A DNA stretch of 64,000 bases from Chloroflexota bacterium (lineage in GTDB: Bacteria > Chloroflexota > Dehalococcoidia > JACQUA01), in the NCBI GenBank assembly GCA_016210565.1, contig JACQUA010000173.1:17860-81859 (forward strand), read 5' to 3'. Shown here in pieces: positions 44,367-52,410 of the stretch; position 1 is the stretch's first letter; every line of letters starts with the position of its first letter. The notes beneath the pieces are model-generated. The model worked only from the letters and a program-made list of their open reading frames with translations. It searched no databases and was not told the DNA's origin. The translations under genes were made by a program, and so were the position numbers.

Positions 44367-45647
44367 TCAGTTGGCCTTTTCAGGCAGTTCTACAATGGGA
44401 AATAGTTTCATGAACACAACGTAGGCCAGGATAGCAAAAGTGAAAATCCCGACGATGAGGGACCATTCGGCAAAGGTCGGCGTGTAACTACCCGGAGAGT
44501 AGGGAAGCAGCGGGTGCAGCAGGGACGGAACGACGATCAGATAGCGTGTTACATATAGCACCACGTTGATCATCAGAGCACCTATGACGGTATATCTGAG
44601 TCTGAAACTCTTCCTGAAAATAGTCTGATTCAATAGCAGCACAAAATACCCGACCACCAGCGCAACCATGCCCGTCCAGAAAATCTGCGCGAACTCCCCG
44701 GTCATTATCGAACGCCCTACGGTGCTTTCAGCGGCGGGAGGGTTATAGCTAAACGTAAGATACTCGGCAAAGCTGAAATAGATATAGAGAACAGTCATCC
44801 AGCTCAGGAACCTACCCAGACTTCTGATAGCTTCGGCGGGCATATGCTGCTGCCAGCGAAATAGCCAGCGTAAGAAGACAATAACGAGAATTAAGGTGGC
44901 AAATCCAGAAACAATCGCCCCCAGCACGAAATAGGGCGCCTGGAAAGGATTGAACCAGCCGGGCCGTCCTCCCTGCAAACCGAAAATGAAGCCGTACACC
45001 GAGTGTACCGAGATCATGATGGGCAGTATGACAAGAGCCAGCCACCAGAGCACCTTTTCGTGGACCCTTTTGGATTCCTCGGTATCCTCGTACCCCAGAG
45101 AGATAGCTCGATAAAACCCGGCCCTCTTGGGCACCTTCCGGGCGCAGGCAGCGATATCCCGCCGCATGGAAAGATAAAGGTAAACGCTGCTGGCCACAAA
45201 GTAGACCGAGATCACGGTTGCCGACCACAGCATGGGAGACCGGTACTGGCCAAACTGCATCACGGACCACAAGAAACGCTCTGTGCGGCCCAAGTCCAGG
45301 GCGATCGTTATCACCGCCGCGGGCAGGCACACCATCGTAAGGAGCTCGGCGATGCGGACATAGGGTCGCAGGTAATGAAGGTTCAGCAGCCGGGTAGCCG
45401 CGGATACACCGATGCCCACGTGGCTGACGCCTATGAAGAAGATGATGTTCGCCACCGCGATACCCCAGGCGGCGCCCACGGGGGTAGATAACCCGCTCTC
45501 ACCGTGCCCTTCTATTTGCAGCTTCACCGCATTGACCAGAAACCAGGCGAAAAGTCCGGCGAGGACCAGTAGTAACACGTAGAACCCTCTCCCCGTAGTG
45601 GTTACCGGGGCCAGAAGGTTGGGCACAGTCTCGGCTTTGCTCCTCAT
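44367..45647 (-). CDS. NrfD/PsrC-type membrane anchor (CISM locus 2)
   Basis: 426 residues, start ATG 45647 with TAAGGAGCGGTCA directly upstream (the frame opens at 45671, overlapping the previous gene). About ten transmembrane helices. Family segments GLFAWFLVNAVKLQIEGHGESGLSTPVGAAWGIAVANIIFFIGVSHVGIGVSAA and DLGRTERFLWSVMQFGQYRSPMLWS. It exchanges electrons with quinone/quinol and docks the ferredoxin subunit. Confidence 0.92.
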   Translation of the reverse strand: MRSKAETVPNLLAPVTTTGRGFYVLLLVLAGLFAWFLVNAVKLQIEGHGESGLSTPVGAAWGIAVANIIFFIGVSHVGIGVSAATRLLNLHYLRPYVRIAELLTMVCLPAAVITIALDLGRTERFLWSVMQFGQYRSPMLWSATVISVYFVASSVYLYLSMRRDIAACARKVPKRAGFYRAISLGYEDTEESKRVHEKVLWWLALVILPIMISVHSVYGFIFGLQGGRPGWFNPFQAPYFVLGAIVSGFATLILVIVFLRWLFRWQQHMPAEAIRSLGRFLSWMTVLYIYFSFAEYLTFSYNPPAAESTVGRSIMTGEFAQIFWTGMVALVVGYFVLLLNQTIFRKSFRLRYTVIGALMINVVLYVTRYLIVVPSLLHPLLPYSPGSYTPTFAEWSLIVGIFTFAILAYVVFMKLFPIVELPEKAN

Positions 45648-45657
45648 TGACCGCTCC

Positions 45658-46353
45658 TTATAAAATGTCACCCTGCTTGAGATAGTAGACCTTTGGCAGT
45701 GTGCCTACCTCTTCCAGGAGCCGGAAAGACCTGGCGCTGTGGATGAGCTTGTAAACGTGACTCCTGGGGTCTGACATGTCGCCGAAAATGGTAGCTCCCG
45801 CCGGGCAGGCCTGCGTACAGGCGGTGGTCCAATCGCCATCCCTGACTTCTCTTCCCTCGGCTCTTGCCTTCTGCACGGCCTTTTCCAGCCGGTGCTCACA
45901 GAAAACACACTTTTCCACGACGCCCTTGGGCCGCACACGGACGTCCGGGTTCAAGGCGTTGGCCAGCGTGTCCGGGTAGCTGGGTACCCGCCAGTTGAAA
46001 TAGCGCCTTGAATAAGGGCAGGCCACCACACAGAAGCGGCACCCGATACACCGGTCGTAATCCACCTTGACGATTCCCCCGGCCAGATCGTCCTTGTAAG
46101 TAGCGGCCACAGGGCATACCCTGGCGCAAAACGGGTTCTCACACTGCATGCAGGGAAGCGGCACCACCTGGGCCTTCGGCCTCGGATATTCGCCTTCCAT
46201 CTCGTACAACACTTCCCTCCAGTGGATAGTGCGTCCCATGCTGGCGTCGGACGGCTCGGTGACCGGCGAGTTGTTTTCAGCCATGCAGGCGGCCACGCAC
46301 GCCTGACAGCCCGTGCACCTGTCCAGGTCGATAACCATACTCCAGCGAGGCAT
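45658..46353 (-). CDS. Four-cluster ferredoxin subunit (CISM locus 2)
   Basis: 231 residues. Four [4Fe-4S] sites: CTGCQACVAAC, CMQCENPFCARVC, CIGCRFCVVAC, CVFCEHR...CTQAC. NrfC/PsrB/DmsB type. Lies nine bases after the catalytic gene and eleven bases before the NrfD ATG. Passes electrons between catalytic subunit and anchor. Confidence 0.94.
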   Translation of the reverse strand: MPRWSMVIDLDRCTGCQACVAACMAENNSPVTEPSDASMGRTIHWREVLYEMEGEYPRPKAQVVPLPCMQCENPFCARVCPVAATYKDDLAGGIVKVDYDRCIGCRFCVVACPYSRRYFNWRVPSYPDTLANALNPDVRVRPKGVVEKCVFCEHRLEKAVQKARAEGREVRDGDWTTACTQACPAGATIFGDMSDPRSHVYKLIHSARSFRLLEEVGTLPKVYYLKQGDIL

Positions 46354-46362
46354 TTTGCACTC

Positions 46363-48798
46363 CTATGCTTTGTAAACTTTTACCCTGGTGGCGAAATAGG
46401 CGGCCAAGCCCCCCAGGTTACTCTTCTCATTGGCGATAATATGATTCGGATTTGCTCCCAGCTTGCTGGCCCACCGGCCGTAGGTCTCATGCCCGTGCTC
46501 AAAAGGGATATTCACGACCTGAGGCATCGCACCGGGATGAATCCGTACCTGTACCTTGACTCGCCCCACCTGGGATTCCACATAAGCCAGGTCCTTATCT
46601 CGAAGACCGAGTTTCTCCGCCGTATGGGGGTTTATCTCCACCCACGTATTCCACTTCTCCCCGAGCTGAAGTCCCAGCATGCCCTGTAACATAGGGACGT
46701 TAGCCCCCCTGCCTTCGGCATGAGGCATCAGCTTGTAGGTATTCAGGTGGAGTGGAAACTCTTTGGGATCCCCTACAAACCGGGGCGCTTCGTAGTGAGG
46801 CAGGAAGAACTCGTCCCCTTTGGCCTTGATCTTCAGGTTGTTCAGTATTTCTTCCAGCGCCTGCTCGACGTCAATTCTTCTGGCTTTGGCTTCATCCTCT
46901 GCCAGGTGTTCCATTTTCTCTTCCAAAAGCTGAGAATAGAACTCGAATTTCCCCGAAGGCGTCGCCAGAATCCGCTTCCACTGGTCCGGATTTTCGGTTG
47001 CATAAGGATAGCTGGGGTCGGTCCAGACGCCTTCTTTGACAAACCGGTCCCACCACTCCTCGAAAGTCGGGGCCACGATGCTGCCTTTTGCCGTCTTGAA
47101 TACCCCCTGGGCACGGAACCGGATAAGCTCCAGGAAATCCTTCCACGGGAACGATTGAGCAACGCTGCCTCCCAGGCGCTGGGCGATCTCGATGACAACA
47201 TCGGCGCTACTGCGGGAATCATACAGGGGTTTCACCACCGGCTGGCGTATGCCCCAAACGGGATAGCCCATGCTCGGATAAATGACATCATCATGCCACC
47301 GCTCAAGGTAGCTGCAATCGGGCAGAACAATATCCGCGTGAGCGGTCGTTTCGTCCATATAGGGCGAAAACGTGACCACAAAGGGGATTCTGGCAATCGC
47401 CTTTTTCCACGGGTCGATGTCGGTGGACGAGAACAGCGGATTAGTGTAGTACGTGATCAGCGCCTTGACCGGGTAGGGATCGCCAGCAATGACCCTTTCG
47501 GCGACATCCTGGTAAACCTTCCCGGCCAGAGGGAAACGCGCCGTCCCTGCATAGTCCACGCGCCCTTTCCTCAAGGAACTGGCAGCGGCGTCATCCTTCA
47601 CCACGGCGGGTAGAGCAGCAAATGGCGGGTCGATCTGCCGCAGCACTCCTCCCCGCGCGTCGATGCTGCCCACCAGGGCATTCAAAGCGTGAATGGCGTG
47701 CCGATTCTCGGGACCATTGGTCTGCATACTGGATCCCCGCGCCCCGGCGGCGATACAGTGCGGCTTCTTGGAAGCGAACTCGCGGGCGATCCGCTCAATG
47801 TCCGCCGCCGGAATCCCGGTGATGCCCTCCACTCGCTGGGGCGCATAGTCCCTCAAGACCAGCGACTTGAATCCCAGATGGCGATGCCCGTTCTTGTCTG
47901 CCCAATCCTCGAACCCGAAAGTATGGTCTCCCACGAAGCGCCGGTCATAGAGGTTGTCCCTCACAATGACATGAGCCAGAGCGAGGGCAAAGGCACCATC
48001 GGTGGCCGGGTTGATAGGGACCCACTCGTCCGCCCTGGCAGCGCTGATGGAAAACCGCGTCTCGACCTGAACGATCTTGGACCGGGTACCCAGGCGGCCC
48101 CGCCGCATATCACCGTAAGCCCGCAACAGGCGAGCCGTTGGTCGCCACGCTTCAACGAACCCCGCCCCAAAGCAAATCAAATAATCGCAGTTATCCCAAT
48201 CGTAAGCGGCGTAGGCCTTCCAGCCTTGTGCCATCCAGTGGCCCATGGGCGAACCGTCCTCGCAGATGCTGGAATGGCCGATGTCATTCGAAGTCCCGAA
48301 CGCTTCGCAGAAACGCCCGATGAGTCCGCCCATCTGCCCGCGGTTCCGCCCGCTCATGAAGGCCACCGTGTGCGCCAGCCCTTGCGACCTCAGCTCGCCC
48401 AACCTTCCTGCAACGGTGTTGATAGCTTCCTCCCAGGAGATGGGCTGCCACCTGCCGGCGCCCCGCTCCCCTGCCCTCTTCAAAGGCCCGTGGATTCGAT
48501 CCGGGTCATAGAGAATTTGAAGGCCCGCGGCGCCCTTGGGACAAAGGGTTCCCCTGTTGCTCGGATAGCGGGGGTTTCCCTCAATCTTAACCCCCCTCCC
48601 GTTGACCACCCTGACCATAATCCCACAACCCCCGGGACACTGCTGGCAAACCCCGGGAACCATCCTATCCTCGGTCGAAGCTGTAGCCCCCGGGGCCGCC
48701 CGTAGCAGCCTGTTCCCCAGGTCCAGCCCGCTCAGCACAAGACCGGTCGCCACAGTGGCGCCCCCGGCCTTGATGAAAGTACGCCGGTCAGTCCTCAT
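46363..48798 (-). CDS. Molybdopterin oxidoreductase catalytic subunit, Tat-exported (CISM locus 2)
   Basis: 811 residues. Tat motif DRRTFIKAGGATVATGLVLSG at residues 4-24. FS0 motif CQQCPGGC, fourth Cys in GTLCPKG. Candidate Mo-ligand Cys in IGHSSICEDGSPMGHW. MoCo domain end TWVEINPHTAEKLGLRDKDLAYVES and NPNHIIANEKSNLGGLAAYFATRVKVYKA; its final residues equal those of the locus 1 enzyme (YFxTRVKVYKA). All four cluster Cys are present, unlike locus 3. GAGGGATTTCC upstream of ATG 48798. Substrate unknown. Confidence 0.93.
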   Translation of the reverse strand: MRTDRRTFIKAGGATVATGLVLSGLDLGNRLLRAAPGATASTEDRMVPGVCQQCPGGCGIMVRVVNGRGVKIEGNPRYPSNRGTLCPKGAAGLQILYDPDRIHGPLKRAGERGAGRWQPISWEEAINTVAGRLGELRSQGLAHTVAFMSGRNRGQMGGLIGRFCEAFGTSNDIGHSSICEDGSPMGHWMAQGWKAYAAYDWDNCDYLICFGAGFVEAWRPTARLLRAYGDMRRGRLGTRSKIVQVETRFSISAARADEWVPINPATDGAFALALAHVIVRDNLYDRRFVGDHTFGFEDWADKNGHRHLGFKSLVLRDYAPQRVEGITGIPAADIERIAREFASKKPHCIAAGARGSSMQTNGPENRHAIHALNALVGSIDARGGVLRQIDPPFAALPAVVKDDAAASSLRKGRVDYAGTARFPLAGKVYQDVAERVIAGDPYPVKALITYYTNPLFSSTDIDPWKKAIARIPFVVTFSPYMDETTAHADIVLPDCSYLERWHDDVIYPSMGYPVWGIRQPVVKPLYDSRSSADVVIEIAQRLGGSVAQSFPWKDFLELIRFRAQGVFKTAKGSIVAPTFEEWWDRFVKEGVWTDPSYPYATENPDQWKRILATPSGKFEFYSQLLEEKMEHLAEDEAKARRIDVEQALEEILNNLKIKAKGDEFFLPHYEAPRFVGDPKEFPLHLNTYKLMPHAEGRGANVPMLQGMLGLQLGEKWNTWVEINPHTAEKLGLRDKDLAYVESQVGRVKVQVRIHPGAMPQVVNIPFEHGHETYGRWASKLGANPNHIIANEKSNLGGLAAYFATRVKVYKA

Positions 48799-48825
48799 GG
48801 AAATCCCTCGTCGCTCACAAGATTA

Positions 48826-48846
48826 GACGGCTACAGTCTAGCCGTC
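48826..48846. promoter_or_regulatory. Perfect hairpin in leader of locus 2
   Basis: GACGGCTA-CAGTC-TAGCCGTC, eight-base perfect arms, five-base loop, 28 bases upstream of the catalytic gene's start. Possible RNA structure or operator. Confidence 0.45.
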
Positions 48847-48872
48847 GCTAACTGCGGCGTCTGTCCGACGAT

Positions 48873-48954
48873 TTCTTACGTCTTGTAGGGGATTTCTGGA
48901 CTATTTGGAGGAACCGTAAGGCAATACCTCACATACCCTTGCCATCACCTTACA
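48873..48954 (-). promoter_or_regulatory. Candidate TGTAAGG operator region of CISM locus 2
   Basis: CGTAAGGCAATACCTCACA (48915-48933) has the 7-5-7 inverted layout of the locus 3 site. Further half-sites: CCTTACA at 48948-48954 and TTGTAGGG at about 48882-48890. The rest of the 48799-49155 interval has no gene. Confidence 0.55.
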
Positions 48955-49155
48955 AAGGGGAAAAGGTAAAACAATCAAAAGGGGATTCGATCAGATATTC
49001 AGTTTACCGTGAACGCTTACCGTCTCTAACTTACTCGATCAATCACGTCTCACCAGGATTATGCGTGGGCCCGGCCTGGCGCTCCGCTTTGTGGAGCGGG
49101 CGCCGACAAGGTGCAGCAGCCAGATAGCTCCCGCATAGTCCGGGTCCAAGCTGGT

Positions 49156-49671
49156 TCACTTCATTTCCTTTCGTGATACCGATGACGCAGCCATGTCCCT
49201 CAGCCGCCGTACCAGGGACTCCACATCTTCGGGGTTGAAACGGGGCGGCTTCGCGGGGAACGCCTCACCCGTCACAATGGCAATCAACTCTTCCTCGGGG
49301 CAAGGCAATCCCGGACCCCGCCGCGAGGCCCGGACCTCAACCTTGGGCAGCCTTGCCTTCTTGTACCCCTCCACCAGGATGATGTCCACTTTCGAGGTGA
49401 CGCTCTCCAGCACCGCGCCCAGGTCAGGCTCCTGCGGCGTGCTCTCCATCGTCACCACCCGCCCCGGAGAAGTCAAGACCACAATGTCACTCCCCGCCTC
49501 GCAGTGTCTCCAGCTATCCGTGCCCGGGCTGTCCATGCTGAACCCGTGGGCGGCGTGCTTGACCACCGCCACCCTCAGCCCCGCCTGCTTCAGTTTGGGG
49601 ACTATCCGCTCCAGAAGGCTCGTTTTACCCGAGCCGGAATAACCGACGAAGCTTACGATGGGGACCGGCAT
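49156..49671 (-). CDS. mobB: MobB-like protein (CISM locus 3)
   Basis: 171 residues from ATG 49671, which has the same GGAGGAAGGAACTACC site as the locus 2 copy. P-loop FVGYSGSGKTSLLERIV and AVVKHAAHGFSMDSPGTDSWRH. Nearly identical to the 40854 product in its first two thirds, diverging towards the C terminus. The upstream intergenic DNA is also shared except for a MITE. Role as for the other copies. Confidence 0.9.
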   Translation of the reverse strand: MPVPIVSFVGYSGSGKTSLLERIVPKLKQAGLRVAVVKHAAHGFSMDSPGTDSWRHCEAGSDIVVLTSPGRVVTMESTPQEPDLGAVLESVTSKVDIILVEGYKKARLPKVEVRASRRGPGLPCPEEELIAIVTGEAFPAKPPRFNPEDVESLVRRLRDMAASSVSRKEMK

Positions 49672-49782
49672 GGTAGTTCCTTCCTCCCCCTTTCGCAAAA
49701 GGGGAGAGAAATGCCTTCCCCCTTTGAAAAAGGGGGACTGAGAGGGATTCCCTCTGGCGCCAAAGGCCTTTTCAAATCCCCC

Positions 49783-49885
49783 TTAACAGGCTGTCTAAAA
49801 AGGAATTTGCTCATATCTGAGCGGGTCGAGGTGTCAGATATAAACATATACTCCCCTGGACTGAACTTTTTAGACAGCCTGTTAA
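49783..49885. mobile_element. 95-bp MITE with 16-bp terminal inverted repeats and TTAA duplication
   Basis: Element 49787-49881: left end CAGGCTGTCTAAAAAG, right end CTTTTTAGACAGCCTG, perfect 16-bp inverted repeats. Flanked by TTAA at 49783-49786 and 49882-49885. The paralogous site at 41478-41481 has a single TTAA and otherwise matching flanks, so insertion and target duplication can be read directly. No coding capacity; would need a transposase in trans. Confidence 0.9.
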
Positions 49886-51060
49886 TCCCCCTTTTTCAAA
49901 AGGGGAGATCGCTGACTCAAAAGATGCTGCATCCGGCACGCGGGGCACAAATTCAAGCTGTCTTCGAGTTCCAGCCCCGAGCTCGCCAGACTGCTCTGTA
50001 TCTTGCGCAGCATGGGCGCGGCGGTAATGTTCTTCCCGCAGAGCCGGCACTGCGCCAGCCGGGCCTCGACGAGGACCTGTGGCTCGCCCAGCAGGCGGGT
50101 ATCCAATCCGTGTTGCAGTTTCAGCGCCCCGTCCGGGCAGACCCGGACGCACTCGCCACAGGCGGCGCAGAAGGCATGGTGAAAGACCAGGAACAGCTTG
50201 CCCTCCCTCTTTTCCATTGCCAGCGCCCGCGACAGGCACATCCGGGCGCACAGCCCGCAGAGCGAGCACCGCTCCGGCTGTACCTCCACCAGCCCGCAGG
50301 GAACAGCCTTCCCCTCGAGGCTAAGCCGAGGCGACCGTTCGTCCTTCTGCAGCAGACCGGCAATGACGAGGGACGCCAGAGGGAAAGGTTTGTTACGAAG
50401 CTCCGCCGGCGGCGGCGCAACGCCCCTCTCCGACAGCCCTTCTTCCATTTCCCGGAGCTCCCGCCGGGGTCCGCTATCCAGGACCCGCAACCTGTCTTGA
50501 GACAGACCGGCGCGGGCCATTACCGCGCGGATGAATCCGACCTCTTCCCTCGTTTCTTCCAGGTTGAAACCGTAGCGGCAGTCACCGCCGCACGGCAAAA
50601 GGGCTACTCCACGGGCGCCCAACTCGAACGCCCTCAGGAGCACATAAGAAACACCCTTGGCCAGGCAGGGGAGACGGATGGGAGCGACCGACCCGGGAAT
50701 GCCGCCGTCATCTTCCAGGCGTTCCTCTGCCCCCTTACAATACAGCAGGAGGATGCCCGCGCCGGCGGCTTTGGTTTCCCTCGATAGACCCGAAGTCAAC
50801 AGCCGGTCTATTTCCCGGGGTGAACACCCTTCGACCCGTAGCGCTCCCCACGGGCAGGCAAGACTGCAACAGCCACAGCCATCACAAAGTCGTTCGTCCA
50901 CTGCCACCACGCCGTCTTTTTCAACGAGCGCCTGCCTGGGACACGAAGGCACGCAGACGCGGCATCCCCAGGTAGCGGTGCAGCCCGATTGAGCTACGGT
51001 GGGGACCGGGTTCCACCGGGGGCGGAGCAGGCCGAGAAGCTCCCTCCTGTTGACTTCCAT
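49882..51060 (-). CDS. Polyferredoxin with MvhD/FlpD-like domain (CISM locus 3)
   Basis: 392 residues. Same architecture as the locus 2 protein without its 130-residue HdrA-like N terminus: ferredoxin pair (CTATWGCRVCVPSCPRQAL, CDGCGCCSLACPWGAL), MvhD/FlpD-like domain with RLPCLAKGVSYVLLRAFELGARGVALLPCGGDCRYG, ferredoxin pair (CSLCGLCARMCLSRAL, CAACGECVRVCPDGAL), then CRLCGK...CPAC. The final SPLLKKGD is coded by a CCCCTTTTGAAAAAGGGG dispersed repeat, and the TAA stop is formed at the MITE target duplication. Six bases after torD. Confidence 0.85.
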   Translation of the reverse strand: MEVNRRELLGLLRPRWNPVPTVAQSGCTATWGCRVCVPSCPRQALVEKDGVVAVDERLCDGCGCCSLACPWGALRVEGCSPREIDRLLTSGLSRETKAAGAGILLLYCKGAEERLEDDGGIPGSVAPIRLPCLAKGVSYVLLRAFELGARGVALLPCGGDCRYGFNLEETREEVGFIRAVMARAGLSQDRLRVLDSGPRRELREMEEGLSERGVAPPPAELRNKPFPLASLVIAGLLQKDERSPRLSLEGKAVPCGLVEVQPERCSLCGLCARMCLSRALAMEKREGKLFLVFHHAFCAACGECVRVCPDGALKLQHGLDTRLLGEPQVLVEARLAQCRLCGKNITAAPMLRKIQSSLASSGLELEDSLNLCPACRMQHLLSQRSPLLKKGD

Positions 51061-51066
51061 GGGAGG

Positions 51067-51774
51067 CTACCCGGCGCAGTCCTTCAAATGCTGGCGGCAA
51101 TCAAAAGCTACCCAGCTTTCCGTGAGGCCGGCCAGCCCGCGGTATAGGCCCAGGGTCTCCTCTCTCCTCACTACCTCACACAACTTCGGGACCCAGGCCA
51201 TCAGATGGGATTCGAGAAACTCTTTCTGGGCAAGCAACAGCCGTTCTGATTCCTCTTCGTCACCACGCTGCCATGAGTCTGCCGCCCGCCGGCACAGGCA
51301 ATGCATGAACTCCAGCTCGAAGCTGATGTGGTCGGGGGGTTCACCGCCGAGCTCGGCCACCGGTTCCAACCCGTACCGGGAATATTCCTGGCGGACGGCC
51401 ACTGTTGCCGACCCGTACACGTGGGCCGCGCCTTCACGGTATACCGACTCGTAGGGCGGCGGCGGCGACGTCGCCTGTTTGACGCCCCGGAAGAGGCGGG
51501 TGAACTCCACGGACAGCTCTTCGACCGGCGGATCGGCCCGGCTCTCCTGAAAAAAGCGGTCTATCTCCACCAGGCTGTCCTTCATCTCCGGAGAGAGCGA
51601 ATCGAGGTATTCTGTTTGTGTTACCAGCGAGGCAGCCCAGTCCCTGAGTGTTTCCAGGAATTCCATCCCCGGCGGCCGGCGGTAGGCCTCGGCCAGGAGC
51701 TTATAAAGATTGGCCCTGGCGAGGGACAGTTCGGCCCGTTCGTCCAGATCTGTTTGGTCCATCTGTGTAACCAT
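51067..51774 (-). CDS. TorD-family chaperone (CISM locus 3)
   Basis: 235 residues. Helical TorD/DmsD fold: ANLYKLLAEAYRRPPGMEFLETL, VEFTRLFRGVKQATSPPPPYESVYREG, PPDHISFELEFMHCLCRRAADSW, KEFLESHLMAWVPKLCEVV. Proofreading chaperone for the Tat-exported subunit of the same locus. Separated from the small membrane-protein gene by 383 bases of dispersed repeats. Confidence 0.92.
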   Translation of the reverse strand: MVTQMDQTDLDERAELSLARANLYKLLAEAYRRPPGMEFLETLRDWAASLVTQTEYLDSLSPEMKDSLVEIDRFFQESRADPPVEELSVEFTRLFRGVKQATSPPPPYESVYREGAAHVYGSATVAVRQEYSRYGLEPVAELGGEPPDHISFELEFMHCLCRRAADSWQRGDEEESERLLLAQKEFLESHLMAWVPKLCEVVRREETLGLYRGLAGLTESWVAFDCRQHLKDCAG

Positions 51775-51784
51775 GGTGAAAAAA

Positions 51785-52140
51785 GGCTGTCACCCTGTCC
51801 CGACACGTCGGGACTCCCGGAACGAAGCATGCTCCGTTTCGGAGAGCCGGAGCCCTGAGCGAAGCGAAGGCGCAGGCGTCCCGACTCGTCCGGATCGTCC
51901 TTCGGAAAGAAACCGGCAGAAGAACTTGTCCTGAGCAGAGCGAAGGATTCTTCGACTCCGCCTCGTCCCGATAGTATCGGGACTCGTCTCCGCTTTCAAT
52001 GACATTGTCACCCTGAGCGAAGTCGAAGGGTCTTTCGGTCTCGTATTCTCCCCGAAAGATTCTTCGCGTGCGCTTGCAATGACATCGATGTCATTCCACT
52101 GTCCGGCAGCGTTAAGCTGCCTACTGAAGCTCAGAATGAC
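51785..52140. repeat. Cluster of CTGAGCGAAGCGAAG-family repeats inside locus 3
   Basis: Several copies and fragments: CACCCTGTCCCGACACGTCG, GAGCCCTGAGCGAAGCGAAG, TTGTCCTGAGCAGAGCGAAG, TCCCGATAGTATCGGGA palindrome (about 51965-51981), CACCCTGAGCGAAGTCGAAG, and a final ...CTCAGAATGACA. Fills the whole 51775-52157 gap; no gene. Confidence 0.78.
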
Positions 52141-52157
52141 ATTTTCATCACGGCGGA

Positions 52158-52400
52158 CTAACGGGGAATGATGAGGGACATCACCCCGCTCAGAACGACG
52201 GTCATGACCAAAGCCCCGACCACGATAGAGAGCATGGTCCCCAGGAAGACCTTTTTTACCGTGCCGCCCACCGGCTTCGGGTTGCCGCCTTTCGGTCCGC
52301 CGAATATGGTGGCGCCTAGCAGTGTCGCCAGGGGACCCGCAACCACTACCGACATGACCACCAAGCCAAGCAGGGAAGTTGATGCTGACCAGTTTTCCAT
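52158..52400 (-). CDS. Small two-helix membrane protein (CISM locus 3)
   Basis: 80 residues with hydrophobic segments LLGLVVMSVVVAGPLATLLGATI and FLGTMLSIVVGALVMTVVLSGVM joined by a Gly/Lys-rich loop (FGGPKGGNPKPVGG). AATAGGAGGAAACAC before the ATG. Positional counterpart of the 92-residue locus 2 protein. Unknown family. Confidence 0.75.
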   Translation of the reverse strand: MENWSASTSLLGLVVMSVVVAGPLATLLGATIFGGPKGGNPKPVGGTVKKVFLGTMLSIVVGALVMTVVLSGVMSLIIPR

Positions 52401-52410
52401 GTGTTTCCTC

